From positions 538,014 through 602,013 of the forward strand of contig MU004237.1 in NCBI GenBank assembly GCA_010405405.1: a stretch of 64,000 bases of DNA. The letters run 5' to 3'. The notes beneath the pieces were generated by a model that saw nothing but the letters and a program-made list of their open reading frames with translations, was not told the DNA's origin and made no database searches. Each line of letters starts with the position of its first letter. Position 1 is the stretch's first letter. Shown piece by piece: positions 25,296-36,216 of the stretch. Origin of the DNA: Microthyrium microscopicum. Taxonomy: Eukaryota; Ascomycota; Dothideomycetes; Microthyriales; Microthyriaceae. The translations under genes and the position numbers were made by a program.

Positions 25296-28246
25296 ATGGC
25301 TCCATCGCTAAGTCTCCGACCACGCAGCACAATGGGGGACAGACCTGGTACTCGCGACCATGGTGAGCCAAGTCTGGCGATCCCAAGTCGAACTTCGTCT
25401 TTGCACTCGAGAATTACTCAACCCATCACTGCCCCGCAAAATGTCAAGCCCGGCCAGCGAGTGCCGAAAACCCTCACTCATGCCTACATGGTTTGTGGTG
25501 TTGGTCGAGAACCATCGCAATGGGTGCGAGCTCCTGCACCAGCACAGGGAAAGATTGGACACATGAAAGGAGCTGTTGGCCAATTTTGGCTTCCGGAAAT
25601 CTTGGGAAGCTCTCCAAGACTTGAGCAGGACAATGAGATTGCACGATCGCTTCATGCTGCCATGAGAGTAAGTTGAATGTTGAGTTGTTGAAATTGAGTT
25701 TGCACTAACCTCAAACCTTAGGCGTGCTTTCCTCACGATGTCGAGATCTGCACAGGAAGGAGCCAACCACATTGCGTTCACCACACATATGTCCTCCAGC
25801 AGGATTCATCGCATACACTTTACGGCATTGCCCTACGAGTATGGTCAAGAGCCGATGAGAAGAGAGCGGAGACCATTCGCGATCTTCGCAAACGGACGGA
25901 GCCGGACTTTTATGACAATGGAGACGAGACCTACTGGATCCCATACTGCTTGAGTTTTCTCTCGAGATATCCTCTATACAATCTTCTTGGTGACTATCTC
26001 CGTGGAATGTGGATCCACTGGAACAAGGCCACCAATCTATTCCATGCCGAAGAAGTCTCCCGAATCTTGAGCTTCCCAGCTCCACGATTGAACGACCTCG
26101 TTCGGATCGACATGAAGGATTATGCTCTTTGTTATCAATTCCCTTCATCGCCAACTGGATTCCAGAACTTTGCCATGTGGCCCCTCTTCACCTGCTTGTC
26201 GATTCCTAACATCGTTGGAGTCATTGAAGCTGCAGTTTCTCCCACTCGCCGCATCATCTTCATCAGCCACTACCCAGCAATGCTTACAATTGCAGCTGAG
26301 ACAATTCGCTTCTGCGTTCGTGTCTACGAGTGGAGCGGTCTCTATGTTCCAGTCGTACATGCGCGCCACGTCCAGGATCTGGTCCAAGAGCCTGGCCCAT
26401 ATATCTTGGGTGTTACTGCAGAGTGCCGCACTCTGTTCACGGCTCCAAATGACGCCCTAGTTGTTGATCTTGACCGAAACTTTGTGCTTACATCCAGCCC
26501 ACCATCCGCATTTACAGCTGGTCAGCGGACCAAGATGATTAACCGTTTGAGCAACGCTTTGAGCGGAGAAGTTGCTCCTTCAGGTGTTCCTCAGCATTTG
26601 CGATCTGCTTATGGTGGAGGAAAGCTCATTCCTGCTGGTCAAATCATTGTCATGCGTGGTGAAGTGGATAGTATCCAAGACCCAGAATGGTGGAATCAGG
26701 ATTCTGTTATGGGTGTAATGGACCATGTTTGCGAGAAATTGGTAAGTCATTCTCTCAGCGGTTCAACTCATTCTAACATTTCTAGGGTCGAAACAGCGGT
26801 CTCAAGGCCATCTTTGGTGGTTCTCAAAAGAAGCCACTCATGACCAAGGTATCAATGCGTCATCTCAATGAGATTGTTCGTGAGCGCAATCAATACTCAC
26901 GAGACGCCATGGAGGCCTGGCAAGACTTTATTAACCTCAAGAGCCGTATGGATATGGAGCTCACCAAGGTTAGCAAGCGCAATAACTTCCTCGTCGAAGA
27001 ACTCGAGAGCTGGAAACAACAATTCCTTAAATTCCAGGCCTTCGTCGAGCAACTCACCAAGGAGACTCAAGATCTCAAGATCAAGATCGAGAACCACAAG
27101 CGGGACAACCGTCGCCTGACTACTCTCATCGACCAACAGAAGGACGATGCTGCTCGTATTTCTACACGTCTTTCTGGAACCGAGAAGCAAAGAGACGATG
27201 CCCTCGAGGCTCTTGTTCTCCAGCAAGAGATTGCAGAGGAACTCGAGCGCGAGCGCAAGCGCAACAAGAAGGAGCTTTCTGCTCTTCAACACACCAACTC
27301 TACCCTTACCCGCCAACGCGACGAGGCCCAGCGTGTTGTACTTCACCTCCGTGCTCTCATCGATGGGCAGGCCCACCACATGGAGCACATTGTCAAATCA
27401 CTATCAACAGCCCCCGAGCTTTCCGAGTACATCGAAGAAGGCTTCGAGGAAGACGAGGAGGAAGAAGTCGAAGAGATTTCTCGCAACGGCAGCATTTCCG
27501 AAGTATCCGAACCAAAGTCCGATGAGCAATTCCGTGGCCCTTCCCGCTCCTACAGCCGGGCCTCTACAGTAGATGGTAAACACCTTGATGGTGAAGACGT
27601 CTCCCCTGATATGGAAGACCGGCTTCTAAATAATCCAGTGGCACGTAACCGCCTATCCACTCTTAGCATGGCTGATGTCGCTGACCGACATCTGCGTGAT
27701 AAGACCGATGCGATCGCCTACATCATCCGCAACATCAGCGAGCAGTGCGCCGCCGCCGTCGAAGGTCTCGAACTCGCCCGCAGCGCTGCAGACGACGAGA
27801 ATGGCTCCGAAGTCGACGAGACGAATCGCTCAGGTGGAAAGGCGCCAGCTGGCACTCTTCGCAAGATGCACTCTGCCCACCGCCACGACCGTCAATCCTC
27901 AACAACTTCCTCCGCCGTGCCACCATCATCACAAGGCTCAGACTATGGTGATGACCACTCGTCAGTGTATCTAGGTACCAATGGCCGTGGAGGCTCCGTG
28001 CCACCTACTCCTGATCTAGTACACCACCGATCTGGCACCAGCATGAGCATGACATCAGCCAGCACCACACCAGACCGCCAAAGTCTCCAACACTATCCCA
28101 AGGAAGAGCCCGATGTGCCCACCCGCGTCGCCGAAGCCGACGAAGATGTCGAAGAGATCCATCGCGACGAAGCAGCCACAAAGTACTCCAACGACGTACG
28201 GAGAAGCACAGGCACACGCGTAACCGTCATTGGACGAACGCACTAA
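25296..28246 (+). CDS. DENN (AEX-3) domain protein, putative Rab exchange factor
   Basis: Three exons, 25296-25667, 25722-26741 and 26786-28246, give 950 residues. Residues ~60-460 form the tripartite DENN module: an upstream part (LTHAYMVCGVGREPSQWV, GAVGQFWLPEILGSSP, TLYGIALRVWSR), then the core (YWIPYCLSFLSRYPLYNLL, PLFTCLSIPNIVGVIEAAVSP, RRIIFISHYPAMLTIAAE, LYVPVVHARHVQDLVQEPGPYILGV). Residues ~480-650 are a long, highly charged coiled coil (RNQYSRDAMEAW, LERERKRNKKELSALQH). An acidic stretch (EEGFEEDEEEEVEEIS) and a disordered Ser/Asp-rich tail follow. DENN proteins are guanine-nucleotide exchange factors for Rab GTPases in membrane traffic; Pezizomycotina carry a conserved member with this DENN plus coiled-coil layout. 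The Rab partner is not predictable. Splice sites are canonical and both introns are in phase 0. Confidence 0.9.
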
Positions 28247-29126
28247 ACACCCATTTCTTCCACCATGGCGGCTCGCTCTACGCAGAGCATGATATGTTTA
28301 ATTAAGCGGCTTTACGTGGCGTTTTGGAGCAACTCAGCGGAATTTGATTTTTGCTCTTTCCGAAACCAGCTCCCCCACAAAACCAACCTACCTCTGAAAC
28401 AAAAAAGAAAAAAAGATCACTGATGGCTTGTTCTACAAAACGTATTTTCCTAGTGTTGTTATTCAACTCCTGTCTCTCTGCCTGCAGATCCTGTAAACTT
28501 TTGCGGACCTTGTACCTCTTTATTCCCCATTTTGCAAATATACCTTCTTCATGACACCCAAGTTTATTGGATTGGAGGTTTCTCACTTGTTCGGTTGGTG
28601 TGGCTCGGAGATCCTTTTTAGTATATAGTTTAGTAGTTAGTCTGCTCTCGATAGGAGATGCGATCTGTCGGGCTTACTGCCTGGAAATGAATCTCATATA
28701 TATACAATATACTTGTTGTTCTCATGGTGACTTGCTTTGGTGCAGAGCCCGTAACTCAAAAGTAGTATTTCTTCAAGTGACTTTTTATTGGGTTTTCCAG
28801 CAATATCAGGTCTAACTCGAAGGTGAACTTATAGAAGTAACTATCAATCTTATAACCCCATTCTATCCTTTGAGTATAGTGAAAGAATGCTCAACTGGAA
28901 TCACAGGTCATTGAACACTGACTTTGCGATCAACATGCATATAACCTGCGCCCATCTATCTATCAACCTGAGCCAGCCTCATCGTCCGCCAGACACAACA
29001 CATATCGTGGCTCATTCTTCAAACACTTCTCCCACACAATCTTCATACCCACCAGAGCCAAAGGAAACCACATACTCCCCCAACAAACTCCGCTACATCA
29101 TATCAGCAAACCCACAATCCACCAAA
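28247..29126. other. 3' flank of the DENN gene and leader of the next gene
   Basis: No gene is supported. The frame that begins at 28887 and runs into the next gene encodes a low-complexity Thr/Pro/Ser-rich stretch before MATNQPIP and is taken as leader. Confidence 0.4.
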
Positions 29127-29723
29127 ATGGCCACCAACCAACCAATCCCAATCCCAGAAACCCACACACTCCTCTCCCGCCCAACCGCCTGTCTCGCTCT
29201 CGAAATGACCTTCCTCGTCTTAAATCTCCTCTTCATCATCATCCTCCTTCTCATCTCCGCCCGTCAAACCATCACCATACGCGCACTTCTCGCCCGTCTG
29301 GACAAGACTGAGAAACTCACCAAATACATGCTACATAGCGCTCTGCCGAAGAGCTCTGAGGGCATGAGGGATGAAGGGAATGAAACGCTTTCAGGTGTGC
29401 TAAGTGGCCTGTCACTCGAGCGGCCGGTAGTCTACATGTTGCATCTAAGCACGAGCACGGGTGCGTATGAGGTACTGAAGGTACAACTCCTTGGTGGTGA
29501 GGAGGCGGAGGAGGTGGCAGATATGTTGTTGGATGGATCTGTGGATGGAATGGAGGAGACGGAGAAGAAGTCAGCGGAGCTGGATGAGAGTGACAAGGAT
29601 GATGGCGAGAAGGCGAAAGATACTGAGGTCAAGCCGGTGAAGTCCTTGACAAAGACTGGGAAGGGTGATGTCGCAGTTGTGACGGAGGACAATTGTCCAA
29701 AGTGTACTTCTTCTCACTCCTGA
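29127..29723 (+). CDS. Small single-pass membrane protein, uncharacterised
   Basis: One exon, 198 residues from MATNQPIPIPETHTLL. One strong transmembrane helix (MTFLVLNLLFIIILLLISA, about residues 29-47) is followed by a basic, possibly coiled-coil cytosolic segment (RQTITIRALLARLDKTEKLTKYM) and a highly acidic tail (EEAEEVADMLLDG, DESDKDDGEKAKD) that ends with a CPKC pair. An in-frame ATG at 28887 would add 80 low-complexity residues; the internal start is preferred because sequence quality changes there (ACCAAAATGG is a good start context). The family is not recognised. Confidence 0.6.
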   Translation: MATNQPIPIPETHTLLSRPTACLALEMTFLVLNLLFIIILLLISARQTITIRALLARLDKTEKLTKYMLHSALPKSSEGMRDEGNETLSGVLSGLSLERPVVYMLHLSTSTGAYEVLKVQLLGGEEAEEVADMLLDGSVDGMEETEKKSAELDESDKDDGEKAKDTEVKPVKSLTKTGKGDVAVVTEDNCPKCTSSHS

Positions 29724-30311
29724 GTTGTCTTATGATTCCGCGCTTGGGGAAGAAGCCGATTCAACTGAAGATGTTAGCTTGTGGAAAATGATATAAATGT
29801 GTAGTATGACTTAGGTACCTTACCAAAGATGATTAGTGGCTTGATAGAATCGTATCTGCTAAGGGCAAATTTTGTCCGCAAATCAAGTTCGCTTTATGAC
29901 ATAGTTGATTCCAGTTGAGATGTCTTGCCGATCCGCAGATACATAAACCGTGTATCTAATCATCATCTTCTAGACGCACCCGCCACATACGCGATGATTA
30001 CAATCATACATCGTCAAGATCCCACTATCTGCAGCAAAATTATCGTAATTGCATGTTTCGTTTTCAGTTGAAGGAATAGCCAGATCTGATAAGAGGTTGC
30101 TGTCGCGGAAACGGTGATAAGATGGGTTAATGAAAAGTGTACTGAAAACGCCTTGGGTCGAAAAAGTGCATAATGAAATGGGACCTGCATGAGAATGTTG
30201 CCATTGGCATCAGGTTTTGCAAGCATCATGTCAACCATAATCGTAGCTACAATAATGGTCTTTCTTGGTATCTTTCATTTTTTAGCTACCTACGATACAT
30301 GCGCTTCATAC
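29724..30311. other. Intergenic between convergent genes
   Basis: About 590 bases holding the two 3' untranslated regions. No gene or repeat seen. A plus-strand open frame entering the reductase gene (30189-30524) is antisense overlap. Confidence 0.45.
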
Positions 30312-31473
30312 CTATTCATCGTCGCCAAAGAATACCTTGACGCCCTCGGGCAGCCAAGCATCACCGCAGACCTTGAAGCGGCCAGTGAGGCTGTTGATGC
30401 TCTCCATCTCCTCGTCAGTCAAATCCCAGCCATCGATCTCTTGGTTGGCGAGGATGCGAGATTCAGTGACGGATTTGGGAATGACACTGGTACCGCGCTT
30501 GAGACCCCAGACGAGCCTATTTAATGGTTAGTGATGACTTATAAAGGGTTAAGCGGGTCAATGGAAGCATACAATATCTGTTGAACGGTCTTGCCCTTCT
30601 TTGCAGCGAGAGACTTGAGATGCTCGTCCTTGTAGAGAGGAGAGTCGGTGGAACCTAGGCAGGAGTAGGCGGTGACGTGGATGCCTTTTGATTTGCAATA
30701 TTCGAGATACTTTGGTCTGTGTGGAGTTAGTAAACGAGTGGTGACGAGAACGATTGGGGGGCTTACGATGGGTTGTTGGGATGAAGTTCGATCTGGTTGA
30801 CTGCTGGCATGACCTTGAACTCAGGAAGTGCTTGAATGGCTTCGAGATGCTTGATGCCGAAGTTGGATACACCAAGATTACGTATCTTGCCAGTGCCGAC
30901 GAGCTTTTGGAGCTCGATGCTTTCTGGTGTCAGTCCACGATTATTGATTGCTTTGGTATAACATACTAGGTCTTCTTGTAGTCCCAATCAGAAAGATGCT
31001 TCTTCAAGTCGGAAGGATCAGTAGACGAAGGCCAATGCTACAATCATGTCAGTTAATGAACTATCAATCGAATCACTAAACATACCATCAAATAAAGATC
31101 AACATATTCAACACCCAAGTCCTTCAAGGAGGTATCGATACCCTCCTGGACACGCTTATGCCATGGGTTGTCGAGCTTGGTGGTGATCCAGATCTCCTCA
31201 CGAGGTACGCCAGAATCCTTGATTCCAAGACCAACTTCCTTCTCGTTGCCATAGGCTAGAGCAGTGTCAATGTGACGATAGCCGTTCTTCAAGGCAATCT
31301 TGACAGCATCACGGACTTGTCCTGGAGCGGATTGCCATGTGCCTGGCTAGTGATTAGTGTCAGACCTTCATACACTGGAGGCGGGGCATACCGAGGCCAA
31401 AGGCTGGAATCTCATCGCCGGTGTTGAGCTTGAACTTCCACTTGGTGTGGTCGAGGTTGTTGTTGGATGCCAT
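30312..31473 (-). CDS. Aldo-keto reductase, glycerol dehydrogenase/xylose reductase-like
   Basis: Six exons on the minus strand: 31473-31392, 31342-31086, 31037-30967, 30919-30767, 30716-30573, 30516-30312 (303 residues). The AKR tetrad is complete: Asp53 and Tyr58 in GYRHIDTALAYGNE, Lys83 in WITTKLD and His114 in YLMHWP. Signature 3 is IPKSVTESRILANQ, which binds the NADPH adenosine phosphate. Size and motifs fit the Gcy1/Gld1-type and xylose-reductase-type AKRs, cytosolic enzymes that reduce glyceraldehyde, aldoses or other carbonyls; which substrate is not decidable. One splice acceptor is unusual: exon 4 is joined at GAAAG rather than the nearby ACCAG, because only that choice avoids a stop and restores the family spacing (KKTYIELQKLV). 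No regulatory motif was noticed. Confidence 0.9.
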
Positions 31474-32996
31474 GGTGATTGATCTGAGTTGTATGATGCG
31501 ATTGGTTCTTTGTGGTTTGAATGGAATTGAGGTCTGTCGAGAGATGGAAGCGAAGAGACAGTTTGGTTTTAGTAGCATTCGATGTCAAGCAGATTTTTCT
31601 GAATGCTTTTAGTCCGACAGGTTTAGAGGCAAACAAACCGTTGTCCGATATCGTCATGACATGTCTGTGGTGGCATTGAGGGGCAATTCCCCCACCAATG
31701 GAAGTGACTTCATTTGGCAGGGAATGAGGCTGTTGAAGCTTTAATACATGGGTTCGATGATGCTTGGAGTTGGAGTTGACGGGCAAGGATAAGGCGGGTT
31801 CAAATGTTGCCGGTACCATTCCCGAAAATACCGTAAATGAAGTTGGTGATGTCCATGTTGTTGAATTTGATAACATTTGGAGCTTCAAATTCTTTTGCTG
31901 TTTCAATGATTGATGTTCCGCCAAGCAATTTCCCCAACTTTGCAAGTCTTGTCGCGCAACTTCATTTGATCCACTATTTACGCCAAAGGCGTCGATGGTA
32001 CCTCTTAAAGCCAGCCTCATCGTTCCTCTCCTTTTCAATCCAATTTCTGCCCCGACAAAAGTCCCCAAGCATCCATCTTTTAAGCATTTCAGAAAACCTG
32101 AAACACACGATGCAGTAGTCGCGATTGCGATTCATCTGCATTCTCTGGAGTTGGTACTGCATTCCTCATCACCAAATCTTCATCCTACTACTCCTTTTCG
32201 ACATCGGCTTATCATGATATCGTGGCTCGTTTCCCAGATATGATTCTAGATTATTGATCCGTCTCTTTTGCGAACTTGATTCAAGGAAAATCGTCAACCT
32301 TGAGTCTTGGCCCGCTCAACCATAGCGTTGCTATCAAATACTACCAGAGTTACACGACGATGATCCATATCAGTCGTGAGGTATCTCACTCAAATATCAT
32401 TGAACGATCTGACCTGTTACCTAACACTGAATATCACAATCAACATCATCAACTCTTGTACGCCTCAGGCCCCAAAAGACTCAATACATCCCTGACTCGT
32501 CCAAGCCCAACACCAATTAGCCTCTCCCCAATCCCAAAGAAGTTAAATGTCAGTACAACCGCCAATTGACATGTCAAGTGGCGTCCATATTTTACAGCCA
32601 AACTCCGTCAATCTTTGGAATCTCAAGCTCTTCCGACTCTCCGACAGCCTGATCGTCCCACACAAAACTTGTCAACCACATGGAACCAGCAACACCAAAC
32701 GGTAGCGCAAGCCTCCTGAGTCCGCCCCAAGCTGTCAAAAGTCATAATAATCGCGTGCATGTACTGTAACGCGCCTGTAGTGTGTAAATATAACAGTAAT
32801 CCGCAACGCCATTCTTGGCAAGAACTCTTTCTCCCTTCTCTCTTCATTCTCTTCCTTGTGCCTGGCTGTGTCTATAGTCGCTCGTTTGAATTTTCAACTA
32901 CATTCGTTAATATCAAAGTCACACGCTCGTTAAACATCATACATTCTTTACTACCAAACCAACAAGTACATACACTACATAAAACACATCGCAAAA
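31474..32996. other. Shared upstream region of divergent genes
   Basis: About 1.5 kb between the reductase gene (minus) and the Pro/Ala-rich protein gene (plus). The minus-strand open frame here (31412-32068) overlaps reductase exon 1 in another phase and is not a gene. The last 150 bases are AC-rich leader. Confidence 0.45.
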
Positions 32997-33527
32997 ATGA
33001 AGCCAACAACCCTCCTCCTCGCCTTCGCAAGCACCACAACCGCAACATTCTGCCTCCTTGGTCTCCCCGACCCCTTCTTCCCCTGCCCATCCAAAGCCGC
33101 CGACCCTCTCCCCATCTCTCCAGCTCCAGCAGCACCAGCCGCGCCAGCAGCCCCAGCACCAGTTGCACCAGCACCAGTAGCACCAGTGGCATCTGTTGCA
33201 CCAGCACCAGTCATCGCCCCCTCCGCACCAGCCGTCCCAGTAAAGGCCACCACCTCCGAGCCCGCAAAGACAACCACGACAGCGGCGGCAGGAACGAGCA
33301 CCGGTACAGCAGCAGCCTCGGTTAGTAGCAGTGCGGCTAGTGATACGTTTGTTACGGCGACGCAGACGTATATGGTCAGTGGGAAGCCGTATTTGAGCGC
33401 GAATGGAAGTGCGTTGACGAGTCCGACTTTGGCGGTTTATACGCCTGGTGCGAATGCGGCGAATGGGAGAGGGGTTGGGTGGGCTGGTCTTTTTTTGGCT
33501 ACGCTTGGGGGTGCTGTTTTGGTGTAG
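32997..33527 (+). CDS. Pro/Ala-rich GPI-anchored cell-wall protein
   Basis: One exon, 176 residues. The signal peptide is MKPTTLLLAFASTTTATFC. The centre is a Pro-Ala tract (APAAPAAPAPVAPAPVAPV) and then Thr/Ala/Ser-rich sequence suitable for O-mannosylation. A short ordered piece (ATQTYMVSGKPYLSANGSAL) precedes a GPI-type end: small residues NAANG, then a hydrophobic tail (VGWAGLFLATLGGAVLV). A structural or surface-modifying role in the wall is inferred from architecture only. The CCAGCA-type codon run makes the PA tract a coding minisatellite likely to vary in length between strains. Confidence 0.75.
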   Translation: MKPTTLLLAFASTTTATFCLLGLPDPFFPCPSKAADPLPISPAPAAPAAPAAPAPVAPAPVAPVASVAPAPVIAPSAPAVPVKATTSEPAKTTTTAAAGTSTGTAAASVSSSAASDTFVTATQTYMVSGKPYLSANGSALTSPTLAVYTPGANAANGRGVGWAGLFLATLGGAVLV

Positions 33528-33550
33528 GGAATGTGATTACGGGATGCGGT

Positions 33551-33596
33551 GGGGATGATTGGGAAGATGGGGATGGGGATGGGGATGGGAATGGGG
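33551..33596 (+). repeat. GGGGAT tandem repeat, G-quadruplex-prone
   Basis: Seven runs of three or more guanines in 46 bases, with four near-perfect GGGGAT units in the middle. It lies 24-70 bases after the stop codon of the Pro/Ala-rich protein on the coding strand, so the mRNA 3' UTR would carry it. Confidence 0.7.
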
Positions 33597-33830
33597 TTCA
33601 CTTCGTGTATATGGTATTAATTGTAATGTCTGTTAGTTGGTTGGTGGTTAGAGGTTGATGAGTGAATGGAGCTTACTGCGATTTGAGTTTTGTGGTGTTA
33701 TGATTGTATAGGTGCTATTGCAAACTGGCGATATGTGTTTGATTCCAATGGCTTCCAATTGACTCGCATTCCTAGCGAATAGCATTCAAGCAGCTTATCT
33801 CTCCATCGTATGACATATACCATTCAACAT

Positions 33831-35504
33831 CTATGCTGAGCTCGCCGGCGCAGGTGTCTGTCCACCAGCAGCAGCATTACCGCCCCGTCCGCGTCCTCGT
33901 CCTCTAAATCCCCGTCCTCCTCTCGTGGTCTCTCCATCCTTTCCACCTCGCCCACCACCCCGAGCACTATCACCAGCCGCCGCCGCACCCACTCTAGCCG
34001 CTCCACCTCCACGCGGTGCGCGCTCCTTATACTCGCTGACTAACACTGTTCCCTTTGCAACATCAACTTTGCCCTTGGCAATAGCCGCCGCAAGTCCAGT
34101 CGATTCGGCAAAGTCCGCGTACGCGATACCCTTGCGCTTGTCGATTTCTACGTGCGTTACAGAGCCGAATGCTTCCAGTGCGGTGCGGAGGACTTCTTCG
34201 GTGATGCCTTGGGAGGGGTTGGCGTGTTTGAGGAAGGCGCGACGACCTGCTGGCGCGGATACGGTGGGTATTGTCGAAGCTGTAGCTGGTGTGGTAGGAG
34301 TGGTCGTTGATGTAGAAGCAGCAGGAGGAGCTACCGATGGCGGTTTTGCTATGGTAGGAGGTTTTTTGAGGATGGTTAGTGGTGGTTTAGGCGGATCGTC
34401 AGTCTTTGGAGGGTCTGCTTTTGTGTTCTTTGATGGGCGACGATCGCGAGCGCGTCGCTCGGGACGGGGAGATCGTGTTTGCTCGGAGGTCTCTGGAGTT
34501 GATGTTTCAGAGGCCGAGTCGTGCTTAGGTGTGGTGACAGTAGTAGAAGCGGTGTTTTCGTTGCCAGCTTTCGGACCACGTCCTCGTCTACTTGAAGGTC
34601 CGAGTCCCAGATCCCGCTGTATTTTGGCCGCCAAGTCGAAGTTAGCGACAGGTCGCTCCTTTCGACGTTCTGACCGCGTTGAAGTAGCTGGAGACGGAGA
34701 GGCCTTTTCAGAAGTTTGACTTGAAGCTGCAGAAGCCGAGCTAGCTTGTCGGTTGAGGACTTTGACTGCTTCCTTTGCGGCCCGGTCTGGCTTGGTCAGT
34801 TTCTTTGTCTTTTCCGGTGATGATAATGATGTTTCGCCTTTGCCTTTTCGTTTCTTACCACTATCTCGCTCTTTGGACTTGGCTCCTGGCTTCTCCTGAC
34901 GGGCCTTCTTCTCACGGATGTGCTCTATAAGCGGTGTAGTAGTGATTTTATCTTCCTTGTGTGGTTCTAGCTCCGCGTGTGGTTTGGATAGAGGATTCGT
35001 GAGACTTTCCAAAAATTGGATGAACTCCGGATCCTGATCAATGGTCCCTTGACGAGCATCCCGTCTCTTCCTTGAAGCCGGGACTCTGTTGAATGGTGCA
35101 AATTCGACAGATGGAGGTGCAACAAAGACATTATCAGAGGTTCTCATCACGTTTTCAGGATCGACGAAATTAGCAGCCTGCACTGCTTCCGACAAGGCAG
35201 CAACATGGACTTTATCGGTGAGGTTCATGTAGACTCGAGTTTGTCGAGCATGCTTGGTACGATCCTTGGACGGTTTGCCTTCCCGATAGTTGATCCAGTC
35301 CACTCTTCCGGCACCAACTTTCCATTCTGGTCCGATCATTTTTTCAAACTCTGATATTGGCATGCCAGGAGGAAGGCGGCGGATAACTACTTTAAGACGC
35401 GGTTGATTTGCTCGCTTGCTTGGAGGTTTGGTGGGTGCCGCAGGCCCAGTCGTTACGGTGGCGAGGTTTATGATACCGTTAGACATGGTAGTGGTTAATG
35501 ACAA
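33831..35504 (-). CDS. upf3: UPF3/Smg-4 nonsense-mediated decay factor
   Basis: One exon, 557 residues. The Smg4/UPF3 domain lies at about residues 36-175 and is clear: RLKVVIRRLPPGMPISEFE, WINYREGKPSKDRTKHARQTRVYMN, then FVAPPSVEFAPFNRVPA and DPEFIQFLESL. A long basic disordered middle (REKKARQEKPGAKSKERDSGKKRKGK) follows. Residues ~425-505 look like a second RRM fold (RRAFLKHANPSQGITEEVLRTALEAFGSVTHVEIDK in pieces), and the C-terminus is an RGG/GRG box (RGFRGRGRGRGG) ending in Ala/Pro residues. UPF3 links UPF2/UPF1 to terminating ribosomes and marks mRNAs with premature stops for decay. The start at 35504 (MSLTTTMSNGI) has an in-frame alternative six codons on; both precede the domain. The second RRM plus RGG tail is longer than the yeast protein. 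Confidence 0.92.
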   Translation of the reverse strand: MSLTTTMSNGIINLATVTTGPAAPTKPPSKRANQPRLKVVIRRLPPGMPISEFEKMIGPEWKVGAGRVDWINYREGKPSKDRTKHARQTRVYMNLTDKVHVAALSEAVQAANFVDPENVMRTSDNVFVAPPSVEFAPFNRVPASRKRRDARQGTIDQDPEFIQFLESLTNPLSKPHAELEPHKEDKITTTPLIEHIREKKARQEKPGAKSKERDSGKKRKGKGETSLSSPEKTKKLTKPDRAAKEAVKVLNRQASSASAASSQTSEKASPSPATSTRSERRKERPVANFDLAAKIQRDLGLGPSSRRGRGPKAGNENTASTTVTTPKHDSASETSTPETSEQTRSPRPERRARDRRPSKNTKADPPKTDDPPKPPLTILKKPPTIAKPPSVAPPAASTSTTTPTTPATASTIPTVSAPAGRRAFLKHANPSQGITEEVLRTALEAFGSVTHVEIDKRKGIAYADFAESTGLAAAIAKGKVDVAKGTVLVSEYKERAPRGGGAARVGAAAAGDSARGGGRGGKDGETTRGGRGFRGRGRGRGGNAAAGGQTPAPASSA

Positions 35505-36216
35505 GAGTCAAGACTAGAGTTTGGTTGGGTATATTAATTGATAGTGGATGTTCTTCAAACAAGCGGAAGTGTGGTGAGTTAGATGGTGAGGTATTGTAGC
35601 AGTGATATGGTCAACTAGGCCGAGAAGTCCCGGCGCCGCAGAGGATGAATCGACTTAGATGCCGTTTTAGGAAAGTGTAGGTAAGGTGTTGGTGGGAAGG
35701 AGGTTTCCAGGTCTCCCGATCAGTTCCTGCTCTTTATACCATAGTCAATGAGGTGTTTGAATCTTCCAAACAGCGGTCTTGCCTTTTTGACGAAATTCTA
35801 CCAAGATCTAGGTTTTGTTGGACCTGATATAGCTGATCTGGGTCCCTTAATGAAGAAAGAGACACTCAAGCTTGGTTTGCCCTAGCCCTAGATATACGGT
35901 ACGTCCACATGGCTATTGCCGCAACCGCCGACTTGCACTGCGTCTAGATGCACCGTGAGATGGCAATCTTCAAACTCATTTCTGATCCTCCAGCAACTCG
36001 AAACACCCTTCTGTAATACTCTTTATTTTTTCGCTCTACCCGCATCACCGAGACGCCCCACTACTCATCTCCATTTCAAACCATCTTGGAGCTTTCGACA
36101 CCAGCTCTTTCCGCCTATCTCCCACCACCAACCCCTATACAACCCGTAATACTAATCACTCCACCCCACGATACCTCTCAAAGGCACTATCTGTCCTCGG
36201 AACACTTTGATACACC
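35505..36216. other. Divergent promoter region between UPF3 and PP6
   Basis: About 710 bases between the two head-to-head genes. The right half is CT/CCA-rich leader of the phosphatase gene. No gene seen. Confidence 0.5.

Noticed and set aside
31412-32068. 218-codon minus-strand frame upstream of the aldo-keto reductase
   Set aside because: It overlaps reductase exon 1 in another phase and is His/Ser/Gln-rich without motifs.
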